From the NCBI GenBank assembly GCA_023374025.1, contig SIJG01000001.1:2293787-2357786 (forward strand): DNA of 64,000 nucleotides, read 5' to 3'. The notes below the pieces were generated by a model. It ran no database searches. It saw only the letters and a program-made list of their open reading frames with translations, and was not told where the DNA came from. Positions within the stretch are counted from its first letter, which is position 1. Every line of letters begins with the position of its first letter. The stretch is from Heterodera schachtii. Its lineage: Eukaryota; Nematoda; Chromadorea; Rhabditida; Heteroderidae. Positions 43,845 through 56,759 of this stretch are shown piece by piece. The position numbers and the translations under genes are program-made.

Positions 43845-44439
43845 TTGGAATTGTAAGCAAAAATAAATTAATTATTTAATTATTAATTTAATTTTAGGAA
43901 TGAATGTGTATGTGCATTAAAGAAGTGGCCAATTAAATCAAAAATTGGCATTTAATTTAAATGAATCGGAAAGGATTTTCTTTTGTCTTTCGCTGAGTCA
44001 GGGCCCAATTTTCGCTGCTTTCTTTCACTGTTTGCACTTTGCTGATCATTATTCTCAAGCAGTCAGACCAACTTTTGAGTTTTCCCAAAGTTTGGCCAAA
44101 CATTTGTCTTCGGTTGGGCCAAATTCTTTTTTCGTTTGTTTCATTTTTCAGTCATCGCCCGAAAATGACAAAAAAAAATTGGAGGAAAAGCAAACAAAAA
44201 GCACAAAATGTTATCATCAATTGGTTAATTATCATCAATCAGCACAAACAATGAAAGAAGAAGAAGAAGTTGTTCAATTGTATTTTGAGGCCAAGCAATC
44301 GAAAAAAAGAAAAAAATGAAAAAATAAATACATTTAACAATTTTATTTCTATAGAAAATGTTGCAAATTGTCGCTAGTCTTTTTCATAATGTCCTTATCA
44401 GCTTATCACTTTAGAATATGAAAAAAGTGAGCAAAAATC

Positions 44440-44520
44440 GCATGTGACAGGATTCGAACCTGCGCGGGTCAAACCCTTTGCGTTTTAAGCGCAACGCCTT
44501 AACCACTCGGCCACACATGC
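44440..44520 (-). tRNA. Long-variable-arm tRNA-like gene, anticodon TAA, discriminator G
   Basis: The minus strand folds with acceptor GCATGTG/CACATGC, the same D arm and T arm as the copies at 39969 and 40683, variable arm GGGTTTGACCC, and anticodon stem TTGCG/CGCAA with a normal 7-base loop CTTAAAA. The anticodon is TAA (Leu codon UUA). The flanking discriminator base is G, typical of tRNA-Ser, whereas Leu tRNAs have A. The body matches tRNA-Ser and nev-tRNA types. It sits about 220 bases downstream of the glutamate-receptor stop codon, between two protein genes. The charged amino acid cannot be told from sequence alone. Confidence 0.75.
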
Positions 44521-44738
44521 ATCGAACAACGAATCCAAATTATCATTTTCTGTGTGAAAGGGCAAAAATAAATAACCAATGATTGATAATTTGACCACAC
44601 CAAATGTACGCCAAAAGAAGCACAAAATAATAAAAAAGAAAACAATTTATTAAAAAAATCACCGAAATAGTAAAAATAGCAAGCACAATTATTCTGAGAT
44701 CAGAACAAATAAACACAATTTTCAATTAATGCCTCTTT

Positions 44739-47700
44739 TCACAGTTGAGTTGCGCGACTGATCTGAACCGGATGGATGCCGCGGCTTCGCAGCAACTGAA
44801 CGAAAAAGCGCACATTTTATACGAAATTTAATTACAATAATTTAAAATCTCATTAAAAAATTTCCAAGAATTACTTAGATAATTATTATGACATGCCATT
44901 GTTCGAATGCAATTTGTTTTTTATTTAATCCCCGAGAAACAGTACACTTCTGGCACTTCCACCGTACCTCTTCGAAATTTTCGTCAGTTTTGTCAAATGA
45001 CTGTGCCGTCGTGGCGGCCTTTTCGCCTTTCTCGGCAAATTCCACGTGATGTTGTTGTCCTATAGCGCGTGCGGCACCGCTTCCCTCGCCTGTGCCTTTC
45101 AGCGACGAACGCGTTGGCGCTGCGCGAGTGACGTCACCAGCAGAAGTGGCGACGTCGCCGCCTTCGCTACGAAGTGCCGGGACATTTCCGAGTAGATGCG
45201 AAAGCGGTGGGGAGCAATTGCCGACGATGGCATTTTTCTAATGAAAAAGCAAAGGAGCTAATTGTAAGAGCAAGAAATTAGCAATTTTGGGACCAAAATT
45301 CTGTAAAAAAGATTCTTTATTCGTTTTCTGCGAGTAAACCAATAGTTCTCATAATTTCATATCACTTTTATTTAAACAAATAAATAATTTTAACCTTGAC
45401 CAGGTCACAATTATTGTCATAATCGGATTCTACGGCACATTAAATATCGTTTCCTGTAATTTTTCGCTATAAAAATTATTGAAAAATATTGTGAGAATGT
45501 AAGTTTTTGGCATATTTGCTTAAAACTCATAAAATTGTAAGAATGGAAGAAAAAGGGAAGCGCGTAAAATCGAAAAGTACATATCAAAGATAAAAAAAAA
45601 CAAGAGCAAAACTTTTACGCTTTTAAAAACGAATAATTTTTTCGGGACAAAATTTTACCCCTAAATATAAAATAAAATTAAATAATTTTCATGCCTTGCT
45701 TTTAATAGGCATAATTAAATAATTAACGAAATGCATGTGCCCACTAATTGTTCAGCTGTTTGTGCTCCGCCATCAGCTGCTGTTGGAGTGCCGCCAGCTG
45801 TGCGCGACACAGTTTGTGCCAAAGTGCGCACGGTGCCGGCCAACAATTGGGTGACTTTTTCGCCGCTGTGCCGTCGCTCGTTCTGCGGCGGTGAGTCGGC
45901 ACCAGCGGCCATCATTTCCTCCGGCTCCTCCAGCAACATGTTGTGAATGGTTGACGGGTTGATCAGCAACCGTTCGTCCTGATATTTTTGTGACACTATT
46001 AGCCAAATCCGCGGCTTTTGCTTAAAAAGGAAACCCGAGGCGCCGCTTTTGACCTTTGTTATTAATTTTAATTAAAATGCTTAATTAATAATTAATTTTT
46101 CCACCTGGTAGCGTCTGCACGAATTGATCAGCTCCATTACATCGTCGTCCAATGTTCGCCGTCGCGATTTCTTTTCCGCTTTTTGAAAGTCGGCCAAAGA
46201 CGGAGGCAATGCGAACCCTTCGGTGCCATCCCTTGGCGGCGTGCCCAGCGCGGTAATGGCATTGATTGGACCAGAGCTGTGAGGTGGAATAATTAGGTCA
46301 ATCCCCGATTCTGCGGGGTAAGAAACCGGGGTTTCGGGGACCAAACCGGAAATAATGCTGTTCAAATTTGCAAATTTTGATTAATTTAGAAACAAAATTC
46401 GGAATTTTCGTCTTAATTCGAGACTGGATCCGTTCTCCCCCTCTCGACTCCAACAATCGTTCACCTGCCCGTTGCACCGCTGCGGCGTGGCCCGTCCGCA
46501 CCCGCCGTGGTGCCGCCCATCACGGAAAAGGTGCGCGTGAAGCGTGCAAACCCTCCGGTGCCGTGGTGCCGTTGCCGCGCCTGTTGATGATGATTACTGC
46601 GGACAATGGTGGACAGTTCCGTCTGCGCAAAGGCGTCCCTGCGCGGGCAAAGCCCGCTGGTCGGCGTGCCGGCCACGCTGTTGTGGTTGGCCACGTGCAG
46701 CGACGCGGTCCGCGTTGGGCAACTAAGCGTAAAACTGAAGGGTTTCTGTGTAACAGTTTTCAACGATACTAGAAAATTTTAAATTTTAATTTTTACGTCT
46801 CTACCCAATTTTCCCATTGTTTTTCTCTGTCGTCCACTGACCCAAGTGACAGCGATTGTGTGCTGTTGCGCGTCTTCGATGATGAGAACTGTTTGCTGTC
46901 GTTGAGCGCCTGCGAATTGCCGAAATGGCAACGGATCAATTTGGTGGTTGTGTAGGAGGAGCGCACATTCTTCTCGGGCCGAAGCAAAATGATGAAGACT
47001 TTGGGGAAGAACAGCAGACAAAGCGCAATCGAAGCGGACAGAGAAAAAGTGAAACTGGCGGTCAATGCCTTTGGAGAGGGAAAAAGTGCCGAAGATGGAA
47101 AGGGGAATTAATTGGGTGATTAAGTGCCGAAGATGGAAAGGGGAACTAATTGGGTGATTAAGTGCCGAAGATGGAAAGAGGGGACTAATTGGGTGACTTG
47201 CTTCTCACCTTGTTTACGGCGTTCACATACAGTACAACGAATGCGCCCCAAGTAACCAAGGTACAGTACCTTAAATTGGCAAATAAATCAAAGATTTAAG
47301 AAATAAGCAAATGAATGTCAACAAAAAAATAAACTTACATTGTGAATCCGATAAATTTGGCCTCGTTGAAATTCTCCGGCAAATTGCGCGTTTTGAAGGC
47401 GTACAAAGTGCAGAAGAGAATCAGAATGAAATTCCACACGAAAGGGGCGAGAAAGGCACGCGTGGAAATGGAACAGATCAGAAACATGCGACGCTAATGA
47501 AAAATGAAGCATTAATTTAAAAAATTATTAAATTAAAGTTTAATGGGATAATTACCGGCATCAAATTGGGGTCGAACCCCGCCTGTGGCATCTCCTCCAT
47601 CACACTGACAGCAACAATTGCGCACTGAACACCCACCAAGGACCACGTGATAACCACCTGTATTTTAATTTTGCATAATTAAACAGTATTAACTTTTCCT

Positions 47701-50700
47701 CGACAAAAAATAGCATATAAAAATTGGAGATTCAGACAACAAGAGAGAAAAGGAAAAAATATGCACCCCATCTAATATATCTTTTATCCTTTTTATAAAC
47801 GTCTAAAAGAAAGGGCATCATTCTAATTATTACCGAGGTACTTGGTTGACCAATGTGTCGACGCAATTTTTGGAATGTCCAACCGAAAGGTTGGACGATA
47901 TGGTAATTTTGTCGAAAATGGTACAGCACAAGTATTTAAAATCCCAAGTGATCGGAGTGTTCGTCGATCCCTTTGCCGCCCCCCCCCCATCGTTGCTTCA
48001 CCTGACTGAAAGTGCTGAGGAAGCGCGGCTTTTTGGTCAAAATACGCTTTTTGCTGCCCGCCAAAATGCGCGCAATTCGATTGGTTTTTGTGAACAGCGC
48101 GGAATAAATGGCGGAGAAAGCGATGGGCGGCAAAGTTCGAGTGAAAAAACAGACGAAGTCGGAGGGACAGGCGAGCAGAAAGTAAGTGCAGAGGTAACAG
48201 ACGACGATGCCGCCGAGGATAATGTAAGACAACTCGCGAGTGGTCGACTAATTAGTGGGGGACGAAATGGGCGGCAATTAATTAATGGAAAAACAACATA
48301 TAATTAGTAAAAATAAATAAAACTGAAAAGAAAAGGAAACTAATGAAAGGGATGAAGCCGATGAAGCAAAGAGGGAAAATAAAACAAACAATCATTAAGC
48401 AGATGCTTTTATAATAAATGACAACTAAACGGAGAGGGTAATTAGTGAGAAATGAACTAATTTATCATGTAAATGATAATGGAACAAAAAACAAACATTC
48501 ATTTAGAAAAAATTAAAGGAATTAATTAACAGAATTATAATCTCGCGAAAAAGAAATGAAAAATATTTTTTGGAAAATCAGTGTAATTTAAAAATTTACT
48601 TTAACAACGGGCGTCGAATTGTAATTGACGAACACCAAAATGCATAACAATGTGCAGATGATCCCAACACTTGCGAATGCGACGGCGGCCATTTGCGCTG
48701 GGCCGGCCATACTTTGATGCTCGGAACGGATTCGGTAGCAGCCTTTGCAAAAAAGGATTTTGTAAAACCAAAAAATTTTGAAACGGCACTTTTCCGGAAG
48801 TTTTCCTCCGGCCATTCGCCCAGCGGACAGTCGTGGCACTCGCCGGTGCTCGTGTTCACAAATTGTGTTTCCAGACAGTCCTCGCACATCCAACAGCAAG
48901 CCGATGTCTGTCTGTAATAGAAAAAGTAAAATTCATTAATTAATTTGAAAATTTAATGGCACCGCCGCCGGAGAATTCGTTTTAATATTTTCAAATCGTT
49001 GGCATTTGCTCACCTCGGTCGCTGTCCAATTCCGCACGGTTTACTGCACACTGATCTGAATTGGTGTGTCCATTGTTACGTGTTAATCTCCGAAGATTGT
49101 CCGAATTTCGTCCGTTTTTTATGCCATTTTCCCCTAAAATCCTTCCCCCCCCCCACTTACTCGGGCATTTCGTCACTTTTATCATAGAACATCAGTTTCT
49201 TCTGGTGCATTCGTAGCAAATGAGAGCCGGCCGAAGTTTGTCGGAAATCGCCGGCCAAACGGAAATGGTCGCCACCGACGTAATTCAAAATGTCGTACCT
49301 GTTTCGAAAAGTGGATCAATCTGTCAAAAATGGGTTAATCACTCCCACACCCATTTTTAGGCTAGAGACCGGAAATTTCAAATTTGCGGGTCCCGCTGCG
49401 AAATTAAAACTCAAAACTTTTGCGGGATGGGATCCCGCGGAATTAAACTCAAAACTTTTGCGGGATGGGATCCCGCGGAATTAATCCAGCAAATTCCCGA
49501 GTGGGATCCCCTCCCGCTTCGGGCTCTAATTTAAGCATATGATTTTTATTCGGCATCTGTTCCTTCACCGCCCGCCCCCCTTTTTTCTTTAGGAAAACGC
49601 ACCACGCCGGGGGGTCGCCGGAAGCATCGAACGAAATTTCCTGTTGGAATTCGTCAACAAAGCTGACATTCATCATATACCTTCATTTAATTTTCAATTT
49701 ATTTTGACTTATTTGATGATTATTTGTGAAAGAATTATGTAATTATTTAGATAAAATTTAATCCTTTTTTTGTTATCATTTTGCCTGAACAAAAGTGTGC
49801 CGTTGATGGTTTCCATTTCGGGGCATGGCAACCCAAATTGGGCATTTAGCAGTGCGCTGGCGGTCGCATTTTGCCGCGAGGAATGGCACTTGTCATTGTA
49901 CATCTCCCGGAGGGCATATCTTTTTTTTGGCAAAATTTCATTAACAGATTTTTATAATGCGAATAGACTTACCCGACAACTCTGATCGCATTTATCACCT
50001 GAACAATGAGAGATTAGCACAAGCGAAAGAAAATGGAAACAAATAACTTTTGCATAAAATTGCCAATCTCCGAATATAATTGAGAAAGGGAATATTCGTA
50101 TAAAATTTGAATCTAATTTGCCTAGTTTAATTTTAGAATAATTCTTGAATTTCGCCCTTTTTAATGCCCATTTTTGGTGCCATGTCTTAATCTCAATAAT
50201 ATGGGCGATTAGTCTCTTATCCCGGTCCCCTGTTGATTGTGCCGTGCCCTTCCCCAATTGTGCCATCCCCCAATTCTGCTTGTGCTTGCCTGGCTCAGCT
50301 TCGGGTCCTGCTCGTACCCGGTGGCCAGACTCTCTTGTCCGGTGCACTGTCGGCTGACCGTGTCGTCCTTTGGCACCGTCAGCAAACATTTGAACTTTTG
50401 TTGCCAAAACTCGCGGAACCACGGATTGCGCGTGTGATTGTGCGGGTTGAGCGCAAAGTAATAGGGCTCAAAGGTGCGCACATTTGGCGAATGGATTCGA
50501 ATGGAAAAGCTGCCGGCCGCCTCCTCCTCCACGCCCTCCACCTAATTAGCAAAGGCAATTAGTGACCATTAGTCGGCGGCATTTTGATCCAAGAAGTGAT
50601 TAGATTCGTTGCCACATTAAAGAAAACAATATTCCGAAAATTCAATTGGGTAAATAATTAATGTATACTTAAAAGCCAGTCCAACAGTAACCCGAAACTG

Positions 50701-52438
50701 TTCGACTGTTACCCAACCGTGTCCTACCGTACCACGTCCAATCGGTCGGCCCATCCGTCGCTTCCGATCCATTGGAATGCATTCACATTCTGATGATGGT
50801 ACTGTTGTTGTTGCTGCTGCTGTCTCAGTTTTCGCCGTCCTTTCACTCGGCTTTTCGTTGTGTTATTTCCGTTTTCCGTCCCTTCCGCCGCTTCGGTCGC
50901 CGCTTCTTGGCGAAGTGCCTTTTGTGCCAAAAACATTCTTTTCAGTGCCATCCCTTCGCAAAAACACACAATCTGTGAACATTATTATTTTTAATTTGAT
51001 TTAACGATATTTATTTTATTTTTCTCATTTAATACTCAACTTTATCCATAATATTTTGTCTATTTTTGCATTTTCCGTCCCAATTTCTCCAATTTTGCCG
51101 TGCCCACCACTTGGGGGCGTGGAGTTAGCCGATTCAGTGCCAAAAGTGCGTTTCTGTACTCCGTCGGCTCCCCCAAACTCTTCACTTTCTGTGCGTGCGC
51201 AATACAAACTTCGCTTCCGCCGTTTCGCGTCAGACGTTCCATCGCTTCAAAACCCTTTTCTCCATAGTTTCCTTACAATTTTGAAGTTTAATTAAAGCTA
51301 ATTAAACTGTTTCAATCATTGATTTTTCACCGGCACTGTAAACAACGGCGATATATGTCCAATTGAAGTGCATTAGCAACTGATTAATCGCCATTGCTTG
51401 CCAAGCATCAGATGGAACAACTCTGAATAATTATTTGTAATTATTAAACAAATAATTATATTCAAAAAATTACATCACTAATAATGACTTTTTATAAAAG
51501 TTCGGTCGGTATTTTGAAAAAAAAGGCTGTGCTTAATCTGAAGGATTCCTCGCTTGACCTCTGTACCTGCACAGGTATTTGCTTTTTTCATAACCAAAAA
51601 CTCACTTTTATGAATTAATTTGTTCAATATTTGTGTCTCCTCAATAGATATAATCCCATCCTTTCAACTAATGATTTCCAAAACCCATCTTTTTGGTATT
51701 TGTCATGAAAATTCGAGCATTTTGCACCTCAGATAGTATCCGAACTGCTCCTTGTCGCTCAAATCCGTGGTGGTTGCCGAGTAGCCAATCTGCGGAATGC
51801 GGAACACCTGGAGCAGATTCTGCACCGCAATTGTTGTGGACGACTTCGCCGGCCCGACGATGGCCACCACGGGGCTCGACTTCTTCTGACAGCCGGCCAT
51901 TTGGCAGCACGAACATTGGGTGACCCCCTCGCGCAGAAAGGCGATGGTCTGCAGGGAAACAATTCAAATTTAAAAAAAAAAGGTTTTTGCCATTTTAATT
52001 TTGGCATTTTAAAAATGATTCTGCTCTTAGCAGCGAAAACAGCAGATGACCTGCTCCATGGCGATTCGTTCTGTCCAGCACGAGTCGCGGATGCTAATGC
52101 CAAGCCGAAACGGCAACACTTTGTTCAGCTGCTGCACCGTTAGCATGGCAATTTCGGCTCGTTGAATTCCTAAATGAGCCGCCCAATTTAACAGCACAGC
52201 GAATGGGATTTCGAAATTCGAATTTACAAATACCGCTAATACGCCTACCGTACTGTTCCCAAATGGCACCGCATCCCTCGGAGCCGGCAATTTGGCGATG
52301 CATTGGAAAAAGTGCGCCAATTTGAATGTCTCCTGGCATTTCGCCCACCAACATTTTGGCGGACTGTTGCACCGACGTTTTGGTAATTACGTCGACCACG
52401 CGAAGCATCAGCAGAGTGACATGACTGTACAACATCAC
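44739..52438 (-). CDS. Metabotropic glutamate receptor (class C GPCR)
   Basis: This class C receptor has a Venus-flytrap glutamate-binding domain, a cysteine-rich domain and seven membrane helices coupling to G proteins. The minus-strand start is ATG 52438 with a short hydrophobic leader. Flytrap blocks: MPGDIQIGALFPMHRQIAG, SEGCGAIWEQYG, LGISIRDSCWTERIAMEQ, VVAIVGPAKSSTTIAVQNLL, IPQIGYSATTTDLSD (about 51.75 kb), VPSDAWQAMAINQLLMHFNW, VCFCEGMALKRMFLAQKA, a Gln run near 50.8 kb and NPWFREFWQQKFKC. The Cys-rich domain has VCSKPCGIGQRPR and MCEDCLETQFVNTSTGECHD. TM blocks: VGIICTLLCILVFVNYNSTP, ELSYIILGGIVVCYLCTYFL, FTKTNRIARIL, LYAFKTRNLPENFNEAKFIG, SASIALCLLFFPKVFIILLR and PEKNVRSSYTTTKLIRCHFG. 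A long Ser/Thr/Pro-rich tail (46.8-44.7 kb) ends RATQL, a class I PDZ ligand form. About 22 exons. Subgroup (mgl-1, -2 or -3) is not settled. Confidence 0.93.
49362..49530. mobile_element. Short AGAGACCGG / GGGATCCCGCGG repeat inside a receptor intron
   Basis: It starts TAGAGACCGG and ends GGGCTCTA, with two direct copies of AAACTTTTGCGGGATGGGATC. The wording matches the larger element at 60590-61857 and fragments near 6.2 kb, 26.87 kb and 57.56 kb. It is non-coding and lies in an intron of the metabotropic glutamate receptor gene. Confidence 0.65.
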
Positions 52439-55400
52439 TTACTACGGTAGACGGAAGAGAATAAAATTTAATGCAAAAGAGGGGGGAAAATAAAGGAAGG
52501 CACAAAGCAAATGCTTTCTAAAATCATAAAATAATTAATTAATTAATTGATTAATTAATTCATTGATTCATTTCTTTTGTTTAATTTGGAAGTGAATTTG
52601 AATCAAAACTGAAAATGATTTTGCTGCCAATTTGCACAGCTTTTCTAAATGATTGCATTACTCTCGTCATAAAAATATAATGATAAGCAAATATGTAGGT
52701 AATAAGCAGTGCTGTTGCAAGTTTCGCTTTTTCCCTTTTTTAGGCATTTCGCTTTCGCCTTTTCGCTTTCGCTTTTTATTTTGGTTTCGCTTTTTTCGCT
52801 TTTTATTTTTCCTTTTGCAACAGCCCTGGTAATAAGTAAAACCAAATTTCAATTTTATTTTTTATTTTTTAATAAACTTTAGAAAAAAATAATAATTTGT
52901 CTTTTTATTTTATTTTTTTCTTTATTTCATTTTTTCAACTCAATCGGTTATGAACTTTTATAAAAAAAAAAAAAAATTGATCACCTTTCACTTAAACCAT
53001 TTACCATTTATTTTTTCGCTTTTTGTGTTATTCCAACAAAACACATTTATAATAAGTTGAATAAAATTGTAATTATTGCGTTTAATTGCTTCTTTCAGAA
53101 AAGAGTCTTGTCCATTTGGTAATTTATTATTGGGATTCCATTTTTAGGCACAAAAAATCGCAAAAATTCACCTAAAAAGGCAGAAAAAATTAGAAAAAAT
53201 AGGCACCTAAAAAGGCACAAAAATAGGCAAATAAAAATTTTTATTAAACGCTTTTTAAGTAGCAAAACACATAAAACTTAAATTTGGTTATATTTCAATT
53301 TAAATTAAATAATTAAAATGTTTTAAAGTTTTTTCAAGTAACGACAATTTTTTAACCAAAAATTTTTATTAAGAAAATTTTTTTCAATTCTTAGAGGTGC
53401 ATTTTCTGAAAATTTTTCAGTTATTTCTTAGGGGTGTATTTCTAGTTTTTATTGCATTTTTATTAAGGATATTTCCAAAAATCCTGAAAATAGGCTCTAA
53501 AAATGGCGGAATAGGCAAAAATAGGCATTGTAAAGTTGATCCTAGAAGCTTCAAACCAAGCGGATAAAAAAGTACAAATTAAATCCCCTGGTAATTATTA
53601 TTCGGTTGCTTTTCATTCAAAATTAAATTTAAAAAATATTCATTCATTTGAAAGTCAATTAGTTTAAAAGAAGTTGCTTTTTCAATAAAAATCACTTTTT
53701 TGAATTTTGTCTGTGAGTTGGTCCATCAGCTTCTTCTTCTTCACTCACCACTCTTTCAATTGTCCTCTTCTGATTCCCAGCAGTTCGCTTAATATGCATA
53801 AGCATTTGAGCATTCCTTCCCTTCCCCCGGGGGCGCCGACGTCTGTCGCCCACAAAATCCAATTTTTGGGTTGGAGACGCGGAAAGACTCCCGAAAAATA
53901 TGCGACGAACCGACAAAAAAAGAGGCAAAATGCCAAAACAACAAAAAAAAATACAAAAATATTTAATGTAAAAAGTCACACATATTGGCATTGACAGATG
54001 CATAAGTTATGATGGATCATTAAGAGGGACAAAATGGGGGGGGGGGGGGAAGAGGGGGGAAGGCCAAGGGATGCAATGCAAAAAACCGGCACACGAATTC
54101 AAAAAACGGCAAAATTTTCCCAAATTTCAGCAGAAAACCGGAATTTTTTTAGCCCATTTTTTTTTTTGTATGTAACAAAAAGCATATTTATTATCAACAT
54201 TTTCATCTTCTTGACAAATTTGGCAGTGAAAGTGAGCATTGGACATTAAAATTAAAATAAATTTGTGCGAATTTTTTCCTTTTTCGTAGAAACATTAATT
54301 TGAGTTCACAAGTCCATTAATTTTTAATTTTTATCGTATTTAAAAAATCTGAATGGGTAAGGGTCCGGCAGTGGCGAAATGCCCGCCGGGAAAATCATTG
54401 AAAATTAAGAGGAATTTGGTAATAAATTTTAGCAAAAAATTAGGCAATTTTTACTTTTATTTTTGATTGTTTTTTATGTAAAAAATGAAAAATTGAAGTT
54501 ACAATAAATTTTTACAGTAAAGAAAATATTTTTGAGAATAAAAAAAAGCAGTCGATAAGTGACAAAAAATATTGGCCAAAAGAATGCCTTTGAAAAAAAG
54601 GATTTTTTGTCGGACGGAAAAGTGAAAACAATGGGACAACAGCAGGTAAATGTTTTCACAGTTATTATGAATTGCTATTCCGTGAAGGCAAAGATAATTA
54701 AGAAGAATATTTAAAAAATTTAACGAAAAAATAATTGAATATTAATTTAAAATGAGTCTCATTTAATCGGTTAATCGTTTCTTCGGCTTTTCGCTTTCGC
54801 TTAAAATTTGACAAAAAGCAATTTGCAAAAAAAAAAAATGCCGAACAAATGGACACAAAAATATATAATAATATTTTTGAGGATGGAATTAATAGAAAAT
54901 GGGGGAAAAAGCGGCGGCTTCGGCAAAAAGTCCGCCGCCGCCACGCCCCCTCAAAAGCTTCGAATTTGAATGCCATTTCTTGTCACAAATAAATCCAATT
55001 TGTCCTCTTTGGCACATTTCCCGACTTTCCCGCTTCTCACGCCCATTTATATGCGCTGAAAGGGCACGGAAATGAATGAATGAATGCATTTTTTTGGAGA
55101 AGAGTTCGAAGGTGCCGAAATCGTGGAAAAAGTGCAAATAAAAAAATAAGATGGACTAACAGCAGACAAAGAAAGAAAATGCCAATTCGCAAAGTGGAAA
55201 CCAACGCACTTTGGCATTTTGAAAAATAAGAAATATTTTATTATTATTTGTTTGCCTGTTTATTTAGTAATTTTTTCAAAAATATTTTATTTATACTTAA
55301 AAAATATTAAAAGTCATTTGTTCATAAATCTCGCTAAAATTTTGAAAATTTTCCAGCGGCGCCAATTCAAAAATATTCCTTTGGATGAATTTCACATGAA

Positions 55401-55832
55401 TTTATTTGAGTGACATAAAAACATACAAAAAAATTTATATAAAAATATTTAAGTATTATATTTCCGTTTATTTTAAGTGATGGTGGGCGATCATCACAAG
55501 GAAAAGCAGCGGAAACCAAAAAAATAAAATAAATTACCCATTTAATTAATTCATTAATCCATTAATTCATTTGCTTGTTGGTAGCCACGCTTTAAGTTTT
55601 TGTATATTAACATGTTTATATGTAATATATGCATATGTGGGTATATTCTAGCAAACATTTATAAATAAAAATATATGTAAAAACAAACAAAAAATAATGC
55701 ATGAAAAGCCATGAAATTATTATACACATTCATTTTTATTTTAATAATTACCTCCCCCGTAAAATTGTCAATGCCACAATTAATTCATTAATTCTGTTGA
55801 ACGCATATGTATACTTTTATATTTTTAAATTA
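52439..55832. other. Upstream region of the glutamate receptor; repeats only
   Basis: No gene is supported. It includes CGCTTTTTCGCTTTTTAT-type repeats at about 52725-52815, a T-rich element fragment at about 53130-53545 (aggcacctaaaaaggcac ... cttaggggtgtatttc) of the same family as 20.2 kb, a G run near 54037, and AT-rich DNA. The receptor promoter presumably lies just upstream of 52438, but no specific element was identified. Confidence 0.55.
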
Positions 55833-56759
55833 CAGGGTGCGGCATAAGTTCTGCAACCTGCCTTTCCATGGAAAATTCCAGTTCAAAATAAAAAAAAAAT
55901 CATATAACTTGGCTATTGCATTTAATAGGAACTTAGTTATTAGAAAATTACATCAAAAGTCCAAAGTAGCCACTATGGGCTGAGATACATGCGTTCAAAC
56001 GCTTCCGAAAATTGACCCAAATGTCCGCACCCCATTTTTCGGTAATTTTGTCCCAGGTATGCTGAAAAACCTCCTTCAGCGCCTAATTTGATGCTAATCG
56101 CTTGTTCAGATTCTGGTCCATAAACGACCAAGTGGAAATGTCAAATGGATTCAAATTCGGCAAATTTGAGGGCCAAATGTCTTGGCCCCAAAATCCATGA
56201 AACAGATTTTCACTCAGCTGAATTGATGTTTTCGGCCCGTTCGCCGGTGTGCAATCCTGTTGAAAGACGAATTGTTTTTTTCTAAAGTGCCCTTATGCCC
56301 AAGGATACACTACGTCCCTTAGGATGGTGTTCTGATCGACTGCCGAGTTTATCTTGGTGTTTTTTTGATTAACACCAGGAGAATCTTGCCGATGGCATAA
56401 ATGCCGTCCTAAAACATCACGTACTAGTGGAAATGGCTCCTTTTGGTGTTTTTTATAGCGTACCCCTTCTGTCGGAATAATTAACACTGATTTTGGCTGT
56501 TACAATGGCGTTTGATGGTAAAAATTTTCTCAGACCTCAGACAAAATTACCGAAAAATGGGGTGCGGACATTTGGGTCAATTTTCGGAAGCGTTTGAACG
56601 CATGTATCTCAGCCCATAGTGGCTACTTTGGACTTTTGATGTAATTTTCTAATAACTAAGTTCCTATTAAATGCAATAGCCAAGTTATATGATTTTCTTT
56701 TTATTTTGAACTGGAATTTTCCATGGAAAGGCAGGTTGCAGAACTTATGCCGCACCCTG
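55833..56759 (-). mobile_element. Degenerate mariner-like element with 220-base terminal inverted repeats
   Basis: The element starts CAGGGTGCGGCATAAG and ends CTTATGCCGCACCCTG, flanked on both sides by TA as expected for Tc1/mariner. Arms 55833-56052 and 56540-56759 are almost identical inverted copies of 220 bases. On the minus strand the middle and left arm encode broken transposase: FQQDCTPANGPKT, GFWGQDIWPSNLPNLNP, FDISTWSFMDQNL and AHSGYFGLLM, with an in-frame stop after KRLASN. The D of QQDC and the D of NPFD match the family catalytic positions. The N-terminal DNA-binding half is absent, so the copy cannot code for active transposase. Confidence 0.9.

Noticed and set aside
46368..46772. 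Plus-strand frame of 134 codons
   Set aside because: Antisense to the serine/threonine-rich tail exon of the glutamate receptor, which joins its neighbours in phase.
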